Below, one piece after another: positions 47,406 to 59,729 of a stretch of DNA of 64,000 nucleotides; the first letter of the stretch is position 1, and every line of letters begins with the position of its first letter. The notes beneath the pieces are model-generated. The model saw only the letters and a program-made list of their open reading frames with translations, made no database searches and was not told the DNA's origin. The DNA is from Diplocarpon mali (taxonomy: Eukaryota; Ascomycota; Leotiomycetes; Helotiales; Drepanopezizaceae). A program made the translations under genes and the position numbers. The stretch is from contig JAENRP010000038.1 in assembly GCA_024741835.1 (NCBI GenBank), positions 49,897 to 113,896 on the forward strand. The letters are read 5' to 3'.

Positions 47406-48261
47406 ATGGACCGGTCTCAAACATCTTCGAAACTACAAAAGGCAACAAAAGACCAAAAATACGAGCTCATCTATTGGCCCGGTATTCCAGGTCGAGGTGA
47501 GCACATTCGTCTCGCCTTCGAGGAAACCTCAACTCCGTACACAGATTCTGCACTCTTCAAAGATGGCATAAGTCTCGTGGCTTCTCAGATATCAACCGAC
47601 AACCTTGGAGATTCCCTCAATCCGCCTCCGTTGGCACCACCTATTCTTAAGCATGGCTCTCTCCTCATCAACCAAACTTCTAACATCCTGTTGTACTTGG
47701 GCCCGAAGCTTGGTTTGGTCCCAACTGAGGAGGAATACCAGGGGGGCATATTTAAGGTAAACGGATTGGCATTGACGGCTTTAGATGGGTTGAGCAACGA
47801 GCCTCATGACTGCCGTCACCCCGTAGCGACAGGTCTGTACTACGAAGACCAGAAAAGCGAAGCTAAGGCTAAGTCGAGCGACTACATCAAGAATCGGCTT
47901 CCCAAGTTCTTGGGCTACTTTGAGCGTGTCTTGAGCGGAGAGGCTAGTAATGGCGGAAAATGGTTATTTGCCGGGCGTTTGACGTACGCTGACTTAGTCC
48001 TATTCCGTAAGTGTTATTGAGCTTGGGACGATTCAAACTGCAGTCGTGCTGAAGATGATTTTAGAATGTCTCGATGGAGTTAAGCATGCTTTCCCGAAAG
48101 CCATGGCAAGGATTGAGAAGCAAGGCAATTTTGGAAAGGTCTTTGAGTTGTATGAAAGAGTCGGGAGTCGTCCCAAGATTAAAGCATATCTGGCGAGTGA
48201 GAGGAGACAGAAATATGGAATGGGAATATACAGACACTATCCAGAACTGGATGAGATCTGA
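47406..48261 (+). CDS. Glutathione S-transferase, two exons
   Basis: Exon 1 is 47406-48006 and exon 2 is 48044-48261, giving 272 residues. The intron is only 37 bp (GTAAGT...CTGCAG); without it the frame stops at once. The N-terminal thioredoxin-fold domain (about residues 15-100) has YWPGIPGRGEHIRLAFEE, with the catalytic-type Tyr and the arginine-rich turn of Sigma-like GSTs. APPILKHGSLLINQTSNIL follows, with the cis-Pro and the Gln-Thr/Ser glutathione-binding pair. The C-terminal helical domain has GGKWLFAGRLTYADLVLF, the conserved N-capping/hydrophobic staple region with its Asp. It conjugates glutathione to electrophiles in the cytosol; the specific substrate is unknown. Confidence 0.9.
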
Positions 48262-50939
48262 TTGATCCCGGTCATGATATTCTCTAGTCAGGGACAGGAA
48301 ACTCAGACTATCAAAAGCCGCTTCTCGAAGCTAAGAAGCATCTGTGGAGGAAAGTTGCAGGTCGCTGTTCAACGATCTTGAGTTCGGATTGAGCCTTCCC
48401 TGCCAGATGAAACCGACTGCAGTCGGATACTTGACTTTCTCGCCATCGATGAGCCAATACTGGCCTTAATACAAGGAAAAATGGCGCATGACAAGCAGCG
48501 AGTCCAATCAGCGACCCATAACTGTTCTAGGTGCGATAATTCGAAACACGGCCCCGAAAGGCCTTGAAACTTATCGGTACAAGTACCAGATAGCTTAAAA
48601 TGGTATAGAGTACAGCCAGCTCTGCAAGTGCCAGCTGTGAACTGGTCTTCTACACCAGACGCCGAGTTGCTTCAAACATGTTCAAAATTTTGCTCCAGGC
48701 AATGATAAGCCCCAATACCATTTGTTGAAAACAGCCTGTCCACATTCTGGATGAGCTATTGCAGAAAAACCCATGTTTTTGCATGTGCGACTTTGCATCT
48801 ACTTTTTGATCTATCACGAAAGTATCTCTATGTTGGAGATTGGCCCATTTCTCCATCCTTAAAACCGCAGCACTTCTTTAATGCCTTCCAAAGCCAATAT
48901 TTATAAATGATACTCTACTCTATTGCGCTTTCTGGTATCAACTCCCAAATCAATTGTAATTAATCATCGTAGCAGAATTTTTTTGCAATCAATACTCAAC
49001 ACTCCAAACAGTGCTTGTTCCTCACCATACTCTTACTCCAATTACTGATATACGAGCTATGACACATCGAAACTTTTTAGAAAAGCCGCACGCATTTCGC
49101 TCAAAACAAAAGACCATTAATGTGCCTGAAAGAAAATATTACTTGGCAAAATTACCACGGCATTGCAACAACGGCTCTAACATCCCGTCCGCGTCCGTAA
49201 AACGTAACCAAGTCTCCATTTCCTCGTCATATCATCGAGATGCTTCGAAGACCTGGTAATTTGGGGTTTCAGTATCTGAACGCGAGAGAGGAATTTAAAT
49301 CAATGGACGGAAATATTGAATTAGATGCTGTGATACATGATAACATGGCTCGTTGGACTGTGTCGTGCCTCTGATTAACTTCAAGATCAAGATTGTTAAA
49401 GCGAGATGAGTGTTCCCTGAAACCAAATGACATGAAAAAAAACAAGAAACTAGGTATTCATGCCGTGATGCGAGATGTCTGGTTAATGCTTCTTTGTGGT
49501 AATAGGGCCCTGGAAATTGGTCTCTTTGTTTCACTTGTAATAATGAGTAGATCTCTCAAACAGAATGAAGAATTGAGTTAACAGAAACGAAATATCTTTG
49601 ACTTGGAGATCCTGCGTATAAAAGCAAGTCAAAGAGTTGTTTTATCTACTAAAACTCTGTCTCAACTTCATTGTTTACATTTGAGCGACTTATTTCCTTC
49701 TGAGCGAGAGATTCAGTCACCGGATAGCCGTTAGTTGAGTGGCAGTCTACTTACTGCTAGCGCTTTATAAATTCAATTTTAAGTATCGAAGATTAGCTTA
49801 TAGCAAAGATCTAGGCTCACAGGTAGGTCTCTTTCCAATCCTCTTACTCCGCCCTGATATAACGCTACAGATCTAGCCAGAGTAACCTTATTCAAGCGCA
49901 AAAGCACTCCCGAACCATCCATAAGCTCGGTTCAAACGCCTCCCATTAAGTCTTGAGTACCGAAAGAGACCTTTTTAGCCGGATGCGGCCCATGGAATCG
50001 AATGCTGCGCTTTACATCATGTGTCGTAGGAGTTAACAGCTAAACTAATCAGTACAGCTTTTCAGGAGCTATACCATTTGCATCCATGGCGAATAAAAGG
50101 CCCTCCAATAATGTTTCATCAGGGAAATCAAATTGAGCTGGATTGGAGTAGAACTTTGAAGACCTTGAAGGCGCGGCGTAAAGCGGCGAATTTGGGACGC
50201 TGGTCTTCCGACGGAAGCGAAACGTACTACAGATTGCTTCAAGGCTCTTTTTTGCTAGAAACTTGCGTCTTGATTTTGATCTCAAGCGAAGAAGGAGCGA
50301 ACCTAGATGGTGGAAAATTAAAGTCAAGACGCAATTCTAAGAAGCTTCCGCTCATGGTGAATACAGCTTTGACTGGCTGGTTATTTCTTTGGGGGAATTG
50401 GGGAGATGACAGGCTCTACCTACGCCAGAGTTTGTTCTAAAGTCATTGTAAACCGAAAAGTCAGCCTTTTAAACTGGGCGTTGCATAATATCAGTAAAAG
50501 ATTTATAGTATAGAAGTTAATAATTGTTCGTTTTAGAGCACGAACTGATTGTTTTTATGTTTTTGATTTATTTCATATATGAAACCAATAATTTATAAAT
50601 AATTAGTGATATAGCAAGTCTTAACAAACGACTTTCATTGCCATTAGAAGCAGAGTCTGACTCTTCGTGATCTTAAAGCTAACTAACACACGTAAATATA
50701 CGTGTCTTTATGTTAAGCCCTTAGCATAATATGCCTCGCAACAGAAATGATCAGAGTCTTTAGAATCAAATAATATGTACAGGAATCTAATAGAAGAATA
50801 AATTATAGAATATTTATTCGTTTTGTTCTACACAGTGTAAATGACTAAAACCGGCTAGTTATTACATCAGATCTCGTACGCCTGTGAAATAATGATATTT
50901 AAAATATTCCAGTGATTTTGCACTGGAATTGCGCATGTA
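48262..50939. other. Gene-poor AT-rich region
   Basis: No gene could be supported. Short frames occur at 50,049-50,440 on both strands. The minus one ends AQFDFPDETLLEGLLFAMD with a protein-like look but has no recognised family. A hairpin with a TATA-like loop lies at 49,595-49,635. From 50,450 the sequence is clearly AT-rich, as in old RIP tracts. Confidence 0.45.
49595..49635. other. 11-bp inverted repeat with TATAAAA in the loop
   Basis: The arms TCTTTGACTTG (49,595-49,605) and CAAGTCAAAGA (49,625-49,635) pair perfectly across a 19-base loop that contains GTATAAAAG. It looks like a promoter-type box, perhaps of a solo LTR or lost gene, but no downstream frame is evident. Confidence 0.4.
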
Positions 50940-51640
50940 CTTTTACAATAAATTGTCCAGATATCTCTCTACTCGCCGCCTAAACTCAGTCGTCTCCTTT
51001 GTTAGCCGTTTCCGGGAGGCTTACTTGAACTGACCCGCAATTAAGTTCCCTAATTGGCTTAACAATGGCATCCCATCCAAACTTTTAACAACAGGTCTGA
51101 TAAATTTGAACTTGGTATCTCCATTAGGTTTCTGCACTTTGTTTATGGTTTTCCATTTTTATCTCAAAGTCCTAGGCGCATGTCTGGTACATGCTCAACT
51201 CATGCTGCAACCATGCAATGAGCTCAAGGTCGGAAAAAACTCGAGCAATCCACGGGAGAGCTTGGGCTTCTGAACACTGTCTTTTTGCACCATGGCTTTG
51301 GTCTTGTCTACCAATCTTAGGTAGAACATAGAGATATACGTGTTAGCTATTCAGGAAATTATTGAAAAGACGTGTAAACCGTCAGGCGCGTCTCTCATAG
51401 TCAATCCAAACACATCAGGGCCTGTTACAGCGGACAATCCTATCCACATGGAGCGCATATGGTTGATGTAAGAATTCCCATTCCCAACAAAGAGAATGGA
51501 CCTATCTGCCTTTCTTCCAGCGTCAAGATGAGAAGTATTTTCGCGCGCTAATAGGGTCCTGGAAGTGGCCCCAGGGGAGTGATGATATCGCGGTACCCCG
51601 CTTGGAGCGCAACCGAGTTAGTTATCTGTTTGCTAGCTCC
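50940..51640 (-). pseudogene. Decayed protein-coding relic of unknown family
   Basis: Minus-strand frames give protein-like pieces in collinear order. The first is LLARENTSHLDAGRKADRSI, running on into SYINHMRSMWIGLSAVTGPD and RDAPDGLHVF (51,570-51,370). The second is EAQALPWIARVFSDLELIAW and LQHELSMYQTCA, with a TAG after CA (51,290-51,190). The third is FIRPVVKSLDGMPLLSQLGN, then TTEFRRRVERYLDNLL (51,115-50,945). The pieces are in different frames and contain stops. They could be exons of one intron-containing gene with mutations, or a gene relic. I do not recognise the family. Confidence 0.3.
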
Positions 51641-54600
51641 CTAGCTAATCATCTCCCTGCAGGTATGTGTAATCATACCATGAAGAATCCACTCCAAAGA
51701 CATAACTGTGCTCCTAGAACTGGATAAAGTTATTCTTTCTCGTCCAACATCTGTTCTGGTCAGTGCTTGCTCCAACTTTTGATAATGCTTGCAGGAAAGC
51801 TGGATCTTATTTTTTTCGCCGCAAGGTCGAGTTTCGCGTCAATAGATATTTCATACGTAAGAATCCAAGCGCGGAGGTACACAGTAGGGTGCTTGGATAG
51901 ACAGGGCGGCCGTATTTTGATAATCCAGATTGTCTCACAGAGAAGGCCCTTTGGGCTTCATTGACGTATTTCTAATTACCGCGCTAGGATCGATGTCGAG
52001 GAGATTTATTTGACATCATCTCACCAGAAGTCTTGCACTTGTCTCCTGTGCTTCTAGTATACGGAACGCAGCGCTGAAATGATATGAGGTCATGGTATCC
52101 TCATTCTCAACAAGAGGCATTGGAAACAAAAATTCCTGAGCGAATACACATGTGAAATAACTGCATGTCATTTGAGACGAGCCCTCGTGATAGCCTTAGC
52201 GATAAATCTTACTCACATCGCTTCAAATTCTGTATCTGCGAAGACGGCTGACGATTTCCTTCCCCTCGAGTTCAAAATTAGGAGCAATATCCTAGCTTTG
52301 GCAAACCATAGATACTGATGCAGGGTAAAATGTAAGAGTCGGGAGATTTAGACTCTCAAGATACGGCTTTCAGCACTGATCCTTATTTGCGCCACTTTTC
52401 AAAGTCCGGTTGGTGTGATGTCGACAAGTTGAGCCACGCTCGCAGAAGAGTGACTCTACGCTTCGATTTGATCTGCCTCGCCCATCGATTACGGATTAAG
52501 TCTTCATGTTGCTCCGAGATCTATCGTAGCTTCTTCTAGGGTTCAAATAGTTGTTTTCATAGTCTTCGAAACACTCAATCGGCTTCCGCAAAAGTAGGCA
52601 CACAATACAGCGCCAGAATACCCAGATTCGTAAAGTTTTTCTTACAAAGCTTGATGTGGCCCATCATCAGAGTGCTCTGCGGAAATTTTGCAGTATTATG
52701 GTTGAACTGAGGAAGATTCGTGGAAGGCAAGGATGGGAGCTGATTGTAGTGCTCTGTGGAGTCGTTTGATCTTACCAGTCGCTCGCCGACGTATATGCTA
52801 TTTATGATAAAGCAATGGCTTGATGTGTAGACAAAAGAGGATGAGATAGGTAAGACTTTCACGCTCGAAGTAATAGAAAAGAGGATTCAACCCAAATAGG
52901 AGGTTGTTTTTGTTAGTGTCTACGGGTGCTGTAAGCGAAACGCTAGTAAGTGTAAACATCACATGATTTGCAAGATTTACATGCACTCCATATGGGACAT
53001 TTATGCTTGAAATGAAGCACTAGCCGGTACGAGAAAATTTAAATTGGGATGCTGCAGGTCCAGGAAACAATAGGGTCGAGAGGCTATCAACTACATATGC
53101 TTTTAGCTTTAGATTCGTACGGGCTTAAGTACTTGTAGCGCTTTGCTCGCACTGGGTAATTACTCTTATTTTTCGAGTTTCAATTAGACCTTTGGGTGAA
53201 TTATTTTCCAGCTTGAGATCCGACTTGAACTCGATCGGCGCTAGTAATTTTAATACTAGACAGGAAACTTTTATAGCTTTTGCACGTCAAGAGTCAAACT
53301 CAACAGCGCCTCTTTGCGTCAAATTTGTGACTCGGACAATTTTCCTTATAATTGTCAATCGTATTCTTGGTGCTGGCACTTTGATCTCTTTTTCCCTGAC
53401 TACTTTCAAGCAATATATGCTCTTGCCCAGACTCTAATTTCTAAAGCAGCTTGCTTGCGCTATACAACAGCATCACAAACCACCGTCTGCAAGACCATTG
53501 AATGCTACAGCTCAGGCTAGACTGCCTATGTTATAGCTAGGTGAATTGTATACCATGTGATCTGGATGTGCATGTATCACAAAACTATATCAACGGAAGC
53601 ACGCGTGACATTCTTACATAGACGATACAAGTCCGGTTTCTCTGTTTATCGACTTAAAAAATAAGATCATCAAGTCGCGTTGGTATTTCCAGCTTTGTAC
53701 TATCAGAGTAGTGGTTGATGGAAAGTTACTTACAGATTAACTCTTTTTCTTTTAGAACCCAAGCATCAATTCTTTTCTATTTTAATAAATATTAAGCTTT
53801 AAGCCCCTAAAAGTCAGTAAACAAAGTAAGCTGATAGTCCGCTGGAACCAGATTATTGAGCATTTTCCGAGATAAAAAAAGGCCAGTGAAAGAACATCAC
53901 AAGTAAAAGGCGGTTTTCTCCCACCAGATTCAGGTCTAAGTTCTTACTCATGCTTAAAATATTGGTATAATTCAAGCTAATAATGTGAGGATTGATAGCA
54001 GAATTCAGAGATAGAACAAAATAGCACTACTGTCAAAGTCTCTCATTGAACTTGTATCCCGTCAACACCAACAAATATCAATAGTCTAATATTATTAATC
54101 AGGGATACCACCATAGGAATGGATTAGAACTCCATCCCAATTCCCGTCGGCGCCCACTCCTGTTCCATCGACACGGAGATACTGTCTACCTCCTGCACTG
54201 CGCGACCTGCGACACACCGTGAGTCCACCACATCGCTGGGCTCAGGATCGCGAAGAAAGTAAACAGAAATCCGTCTACTGCACCTCACTCGCGTGACAGC
54301 AGACCGAGCCGTCTCAAAGTCTCCCCCCTTTCCCCCGTCGCTTGGCCATCCCGTCGTCCCAAAAAGGAATCGGGCGCCCCTCCCCCGCATCCAGCGCTGC
54401 GCCCCACTCGCCGCCCCTCTTCCCCGGATTCTCATTCGCTAGCGCTCGATTCCCGCGCCCGCTGATGTCTCGTTGCGGTTAGAGAGGCTGTGTCAGGCCA
54501 CACTCGCTGGTCACTGGTCTGGGGGAGAGGCAACTAACTTACTAGCTTACCCCGCTTTTCCAGACATACAAGTACCTGGTCTCGTGCCACGCCCTCTTCC

Positions 54601-54739
54601 TCCTCCTTTACTCCTCTCCTCTTCTTCATCTCCGTTGTATCAGAGCCATCGATTTTCCATCAAGAACTTGCACGCAGACGCTTCACAAACCCGCAACAGA
54701 CAGCAATCCTCCTCACACTGCCAGACCATCGACTCCAGG
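51641..54739. other. Gene-poor region, no gene recognised
   Basis: No supportable coding region was found. The first kilobase may still hold further decayed pieces of the upstream relic on the minus strand. From 54,130 the DNA turns GC-rich and contains the promoter and 5' untranslated region of the next gene, with CT-rich tracts near 54,590-54,640. Confidence 0.45.
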
Positions 54740-55268
54740 ATGCTCCCAGCAGCCCGCACGTTCCAGCGCAGCACCGGTCGTCTCGGTGGCGCAGCCAGTA
54801 CGTTTGACTTCTCCCCTCTCCCTCCTCCCTCCTCTTCTCTTCGGGCTTGGAACCCCGCAATCAAGACTCTGGAGCAGGAGGCACGCCTCCGACTCATCCA
54901 CAGGACAAACACTAACCCCCGCAGTCGGCGTCTCCTGTGCCGTCGGCACCGTGCCCCTCCTCTGCCTCATCCCCGGTGCCGAAGAGCGTCTCGCAGCACA
55001 AGCCGCAATCTGGGGTCCGCGTTGGAGCAGAGGCTTCTCGTATATCTCCCCCCGGGTTGAGCACCACGCCGCCAGAGTGGAGCCCAGTATGAGGAAGGGC
55101 GTTGAGAAGGTCGAGCCGCCGTTGAAGAGGGCTGCCTTGTACGTTACTGTTCCTCTTCTGAACCTGTCTCTGCTTTGGGGTATTGAGGATGGGTGTGATG
55201 AATCTGGGCTGACCTGAAGTAGTGCTATTGACCGTAACATCAAGAAAGTGCTTCCCGAGAAGGAGTAG
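54740..55268 (+). CDS. Small probable mitochondrial membrane protein, three exons
   Basis: Exons are 54740-54797, 54925-55138 and 55223-55268, giving 105 residues. Intron 1 ends with a classic ACTAAC branch site and GCAG. Intron 2 may use either of two acceptors three bases apart. The product starts with a basic, acid-free leader (LPAARTFQRSTGRLGGAA) typical of mitochondrial import. It continues with one hydrophobic segment (IGVSCAVGTVPLLCLI), then an amphipathic, charged C-terminal part (RGFSYISPRVEHHAARVEP; KKVLPEKE). I do not recognise the family; a small inner-membrane or cristae-associated protein is an inference from architecture only. It is convergent with the P450. Confidence 0.65.
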
Positions 55269-55465
55269 AGCTGCGTTGGATAGTGGCATGCACTTTCATG
55301 CCGAGGAAATACCATATGCAGTGCGCTGGATCAGTCCGTTGCGTTGCACGCGAGAGGCTAGATTGTAGATCGATCGATACCATGGCGTAGCGTAGCCATC
55401 ATCTGTACCAATGAAGAAGAATCAAATGACAAACCACAAACTTACCCTCCTCCGCATTGCATCTG

Positions 55466-57351
55466 TCATTCGGCAACGACCCCCCCAACATCAAACTCAA
55501 ATACCACCCCCTCAAATCCCTCCCTCCTCCGAATGCTCACATCCAGATCTCCCTTCGGGCTCGTGCTCCCATCCCCAAGATTACACACCCCGCCCCTCTG
55601 CGCCTCCAACGTCCTCCCATCTCCGCCACGGATCTCAAACCCCCACACTACCATCGCGACGAAAGCCGTAATCTCGTTGAACGCCAGGTGCCGCCCCGGA
55701 CACAGGTTCTTACCGCCGCCAAACGGGACGAAGGCCTGGCTCTGCACTTTTCTCTTCTCTCTGTCCTCTCTATGCATGCTCTTGGCTTCGATCCAGCGAT
55801 ACGGATCGAACTCCTTCGCGTCGGGACCCCAGGTCGTCGAGTCGGACTGCAGCAGGCCCGTAGGAATCTCCACCACTCCGCCCTTCTTCAACAGGTACTG
55901 CTCAGCAAGCATCGTGTCCTCCAGCACGACCCTCACGCTCGCCCCTGTTTTGACCAGTCTCAGCGTCTCCTGGAAGCAGCCGGTGAGCAGGGGGCACCTC
56001 TCCCTCACTGCCCCGATGCTCAGCACCACCTTCTCCCCTTCTCTCCGCACGATCCCCTCTACCTCGCTCCGCAACGCGGCTAGCAGGTGGACGTCCGAGA
56101 AGAGGTAGCAGATCATGAAGTACACGTTGGGCACCGTGTTCGTCACCGCCGCGAACAGGATCGAGATGTCGGCCTTGGCAATCTCCGTGGTGGTCATGCC
56201 CCACTTTCGGGCGCAGCGTTCACGGCCCTTGATGAAGCCGCTTGCGTTTTTGTTAAAGCCCGCATGGTACTGTGGTGATGCACCCAGATTAGCGCTCTCT
56301 CGGACGTGATAACTTGAAAGGATGGATGCTGGGTCGAGGATAATGAAGAGCAATGTACTGTCTCGGATCTCGAGACAAGCCAGCGAGAGGAGTGCGAGAA
56401 TAGGAAACGCTCACGTATTCCTCAAAGGCTGTGGTCATCTTCACCCGCGCCCTATGCCCTTTGCGTGCCGTGATGGCCGGGAAAACATTCAGCACGAGAA
56501 GGCCAAGCTCCTTCTCAAAGTCCCTTGTCTGCATCAGCTCCAAGATACCTCTGAGCGCACGGAAAAAACGGAAACGAGAAAGAAAATGGGCACGCACCAG
56601 ATCATCGGAACCAACTTCTCATCCGCCTGTATCGGGTTCCTCGCCCCATACAGAGCCTCCGCACTCGCGACTGAGTAGAAAGTCCTCAGCCAGCGAAAGA
56701 GCTTCTTGCCCTCCCACGCGCCGCCAACACGGTTCAGCGCCGCCGCCAGACAGTTCAGCAGCTTCGCGTTGGTCTCCAGCAGGTCCTCGCCCATCAGCGC
56801 GCCGTACATCTCGCGGTGCAGGTCCAGCATGTAGTTGCTGTTGCCCCTCTCCGGGTCCGGCGGCGCCCGCACGATGCCGGTGGTGTGCGGGGAGAAGTTG
56901 ACGGCCTTGCACGAGGCGGTCGCCTTGACAATCTCAAAATCGACCGTCTTGCTCGCGCGGAAGGCGGCCTGGACGAGCGCAGGCGAGGAGATGATGTAGA
57001 TGCGCTGCGAGAGGATCTTCAGCGTCGTGATCGGGTGCGGCTGGCTCGCGCTGTGGGTGTAAGCGTGGGTGAGTGGTAGGCTTTCGCATCTCGAGTGGCA
57101 TCGGGCGGGCAGAGGCAGGGGACGTACTGCAGCTGGCTGAAGTAGGCGTTGTGGTGTCGGAGGAGCTTGATCATGTGACCGACGAATGGGACGCGGGAAT
57201 GTGCCAGCGGCGGCTCCCTGGGATCGAGTCCTGCGTCGGCGTCGCGGAGGAACCTCATCGCCACGCACAACGATAGAATCGCGACGAGACTGGCGCTGAT
57301 TGCCGGCGTGGACATGCTGCCCAGGAGGCCTGTGATCGCTCGCCAGGCCAT
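55466..57351 (-). CDS. Cytochrome P450 monooxygenase (CYP7/CYP8-like group), four exons
   Basis: Exons (minus): 57351-57128, 57050-56598, 56523-56415, 56368-55466, giving 562 residues. The introns are 77, 74 and 46 bp. An N-terminal membrane anchor (ISASLVAILSLCVAMRFL, about residues 18-35) and PFVGH follow the start. The I-helix reads ISILFAAVTNTVPNVYF (about 331-347), with Asn-Thr where most P450s have the acid-alcohol Asp/Glu-Thr. This variant is known in CYP7/CYP8-like enzymes. The K-helix ExxR is ETLRL (about 396) and the heme loop is FGGGKNLCPGR (Cys about 485). It is an ER-bound haem oxygenase using NADPH-P450 reductase; the substrate is unknown. No biosynthetic cluster partners are adjacent. 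The acceptor of intron 2 (AAG) was chosen to restore the IWDFEKEL frame. Confidence 0.85.
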
Positions 57352-59729
57352 GATCCACGGACTGATTCTCTGCCTGGGCGCTGGACGGAGGGGGGTGAGC
57401 TGGATGAGAGATTCGGCGCTGGACTAATGTCAAGAGAAGGACAGCGTGCCGAGAGGCTCGATACGTGAGAACTTTCAATTTTTCGTTCGACGAAGTCTGC
57501 GAGGCGCATTTGTCTCGAGCTTTTCGCTAAGCCGTCGGGATCCACTTGGCTCCTTTGGATTATGCGCTAGTCCGAAAGATAGGTAGCGCGTTACCCCTGA
57601 AGCCAGAGCTGCGGAAGCGAGGCACGGTATCTGGTCGCTAGCCTCAAAACAACTTCTCTTTTAAACTAAAACATAGCCTTGTGTGTCTTCCCTTGCACGT
57701 AAACTACTAGACGGAAGTGTAAACTATCTCAACATTCGTATCATTCCTATCGATAGGGGTATAGTCCGAGGTCCGCATATCAATACAAAGTAGATCTGCG
57801 GAATGTACTTGCTCTAATGCGGATAAACTTGTATCTAAATCAACCCTTAGATTTACTCTTGATTAAATTTTGCCATCATTCAAATAAATCTTCCCGCTTT
57901 TCAGACACCAGATATATTCAATAACTTCTTTCCAGTGAACCCCAATATGAAAAGGTTGTTCTATTGTTTGGTTTGAAATAGGAGAGCTGCTGGGTAAATG
58001 AAGCTAGGAGTTGTTTTACTACTGTGTGCACTTTGATGATTATTTTATCGCAGGCGTGGTGACTTTCAAGTATCATATGACGCAATATATTCAGAAAGCC
58101 TTGCAAATGTACTTGAACCCCTGGAGAGAAATCGCTAATCTGGATTTGGCCTGGCCTGGCCTCCTACGATATTTTTCTAGGCTCTGTATTTTTAAACCCT
58201 ACGTATCGCGAATGAGAATTAAATATTTAGGCGTATGGTATTAATTCGACTAAAGGATTCACAGGTTGCGCTAGATAGCTGTATATGGGCTTGTTTACTA
58301 AAATATATGTAGTCTACCTTATAGAGTGCGTTTTATAGTTAGTACCTACAAGAATACTACGAACGCGTATAGAATTACTATGGTTCTATTATGCGAGAAT
58401 TTTTCTGATGGTAAGTAGGCTTGCTTGCTTTTCGACTCTCTGATTTGAATCGTATTACAACTGTGAAGCAAATAATATATATATCTAATACGTATATCTA
58501 TAGAATAGCTAGGATCTTGTGGATTTTTGTTAAATTCTTACATATTTCTTAACTTCATCTTTGCACACTTTATCTGAATATGCTTCTTATAAGACCGAGT
58601 TGGCACTTCTATTCACGCGTTAAGATTTTACTTAATATCTCAATTAAATCGATATCTTAACTAACATTTTCAGTGGATAATTTAACAGTCTGATTAATTT
58701 TTCGATTTAATGCTTTCGAGATAAAATATAAATAAAGATACTCAAAAGCCATTGAAGAGAGCTATCAGAAGTAATTTATCAGAACTGTCAAAGGTGAAAG
58801 GATGTCAGACTATATATGATAGTCAGATTATAAACCGATACTACTGTATATATAACTCTTTCAAATCAACAGCTATCGAAAGTAGATACTTCTAATGTTT
58901 GATGGTTGAAAATTAACTGCAGATCTTTCTGTGGCAGGAGGTACAAGTCAGGCTCGCTCTACCCTAAGGCTGCTACTAGAGCGCCACATAGGCGACTCCA
59001 AGGATCAAAGATTCAAATCAAAACTCCATCTTCTTCTCCTTACGAAGAAGACAATATTACAAGTTGCACTTCTCCCTTGTCCAAATCGTGCCGGATCCAC
59101 ATTTCAGTGATTTGCATAGCAATTTCCATATGAATTTCTTTAGTCAGTTTACGTCCACTGGGTAATGAGTGCAGGTGATAAAAACCTAGCTCGGTAGCTA
59201 GAATACACTCTCTCGTTACTGGAGTGTGGTAGGGAGAGAGTAGAATCCGGAGTGCAGGCGCTTATTTACTGCCCTTAGCCGAGCCGCCCCACTTCCCCGC
59301 GAGCGTCTCTTCGTGAGTTAGGTTTCTAGGTGTTGTTGGAGCTCTGCGTCACAGCACTAAGCAAGCCATTTCCTATCTGCAGGAGATATCAAATCATCAT
59401 ATTCTTATACTCTTCTTCCTGGCCTGTATATATTTATGGAAATTCAACCCTTTCTCCGCCCTCAACACCCGACTCCGCTCTTCGCAGCGCATGGTTGCCC
59501 GGGACGATGCAGTGTGATAGCTTTCTCACGAATGTACTTCGTATGTTTGCATATGATGTGTATGAGTGATGATCGCTGACCACACTTGATGCCTAGCCCG
59601 GAGTATGCTGAGTGTAAGGTAGGTGCCGCCTGCAGGTTGAATATCAATTAACCACCTGAGAGCCTCCTACGTCTCACTCCCGCTCCTTCAAGACCGCACT
59701 GCAAACTCACTGCCGCGAGTGCTCACCGC
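57352..59729. other. Intergenic AT-rich region, no gene recognised
   Basis: The first 200 bases hold the P450 promoter. From about 57,650 the DNA is AT-rich with only short chance frames. Near 59,200-59,235 there is an inverted repeat of ACTCTCTC/GAGAGAGT type. No exon for the missing N-terminus of the hydrolase relic was found in it. Confidence 0.45.

Noticed and set aside
54124..54205. Possible last exon on the minus strand (ends MEQEWAPTGIGMEF)
   Set aside because: The end looks protein-like and an AG acceptor precedes it, but no upstream exons or family could be found.
54473..55060. 195-codon plus-strand frame and overlapping minus-strand frames at 54,713-55,315
   Set aside because: They cover the spliced small mitochondrial-type gene in other frames. 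Their Pro/Arg-rich composition is typical of shadows in GC-rich DNA.
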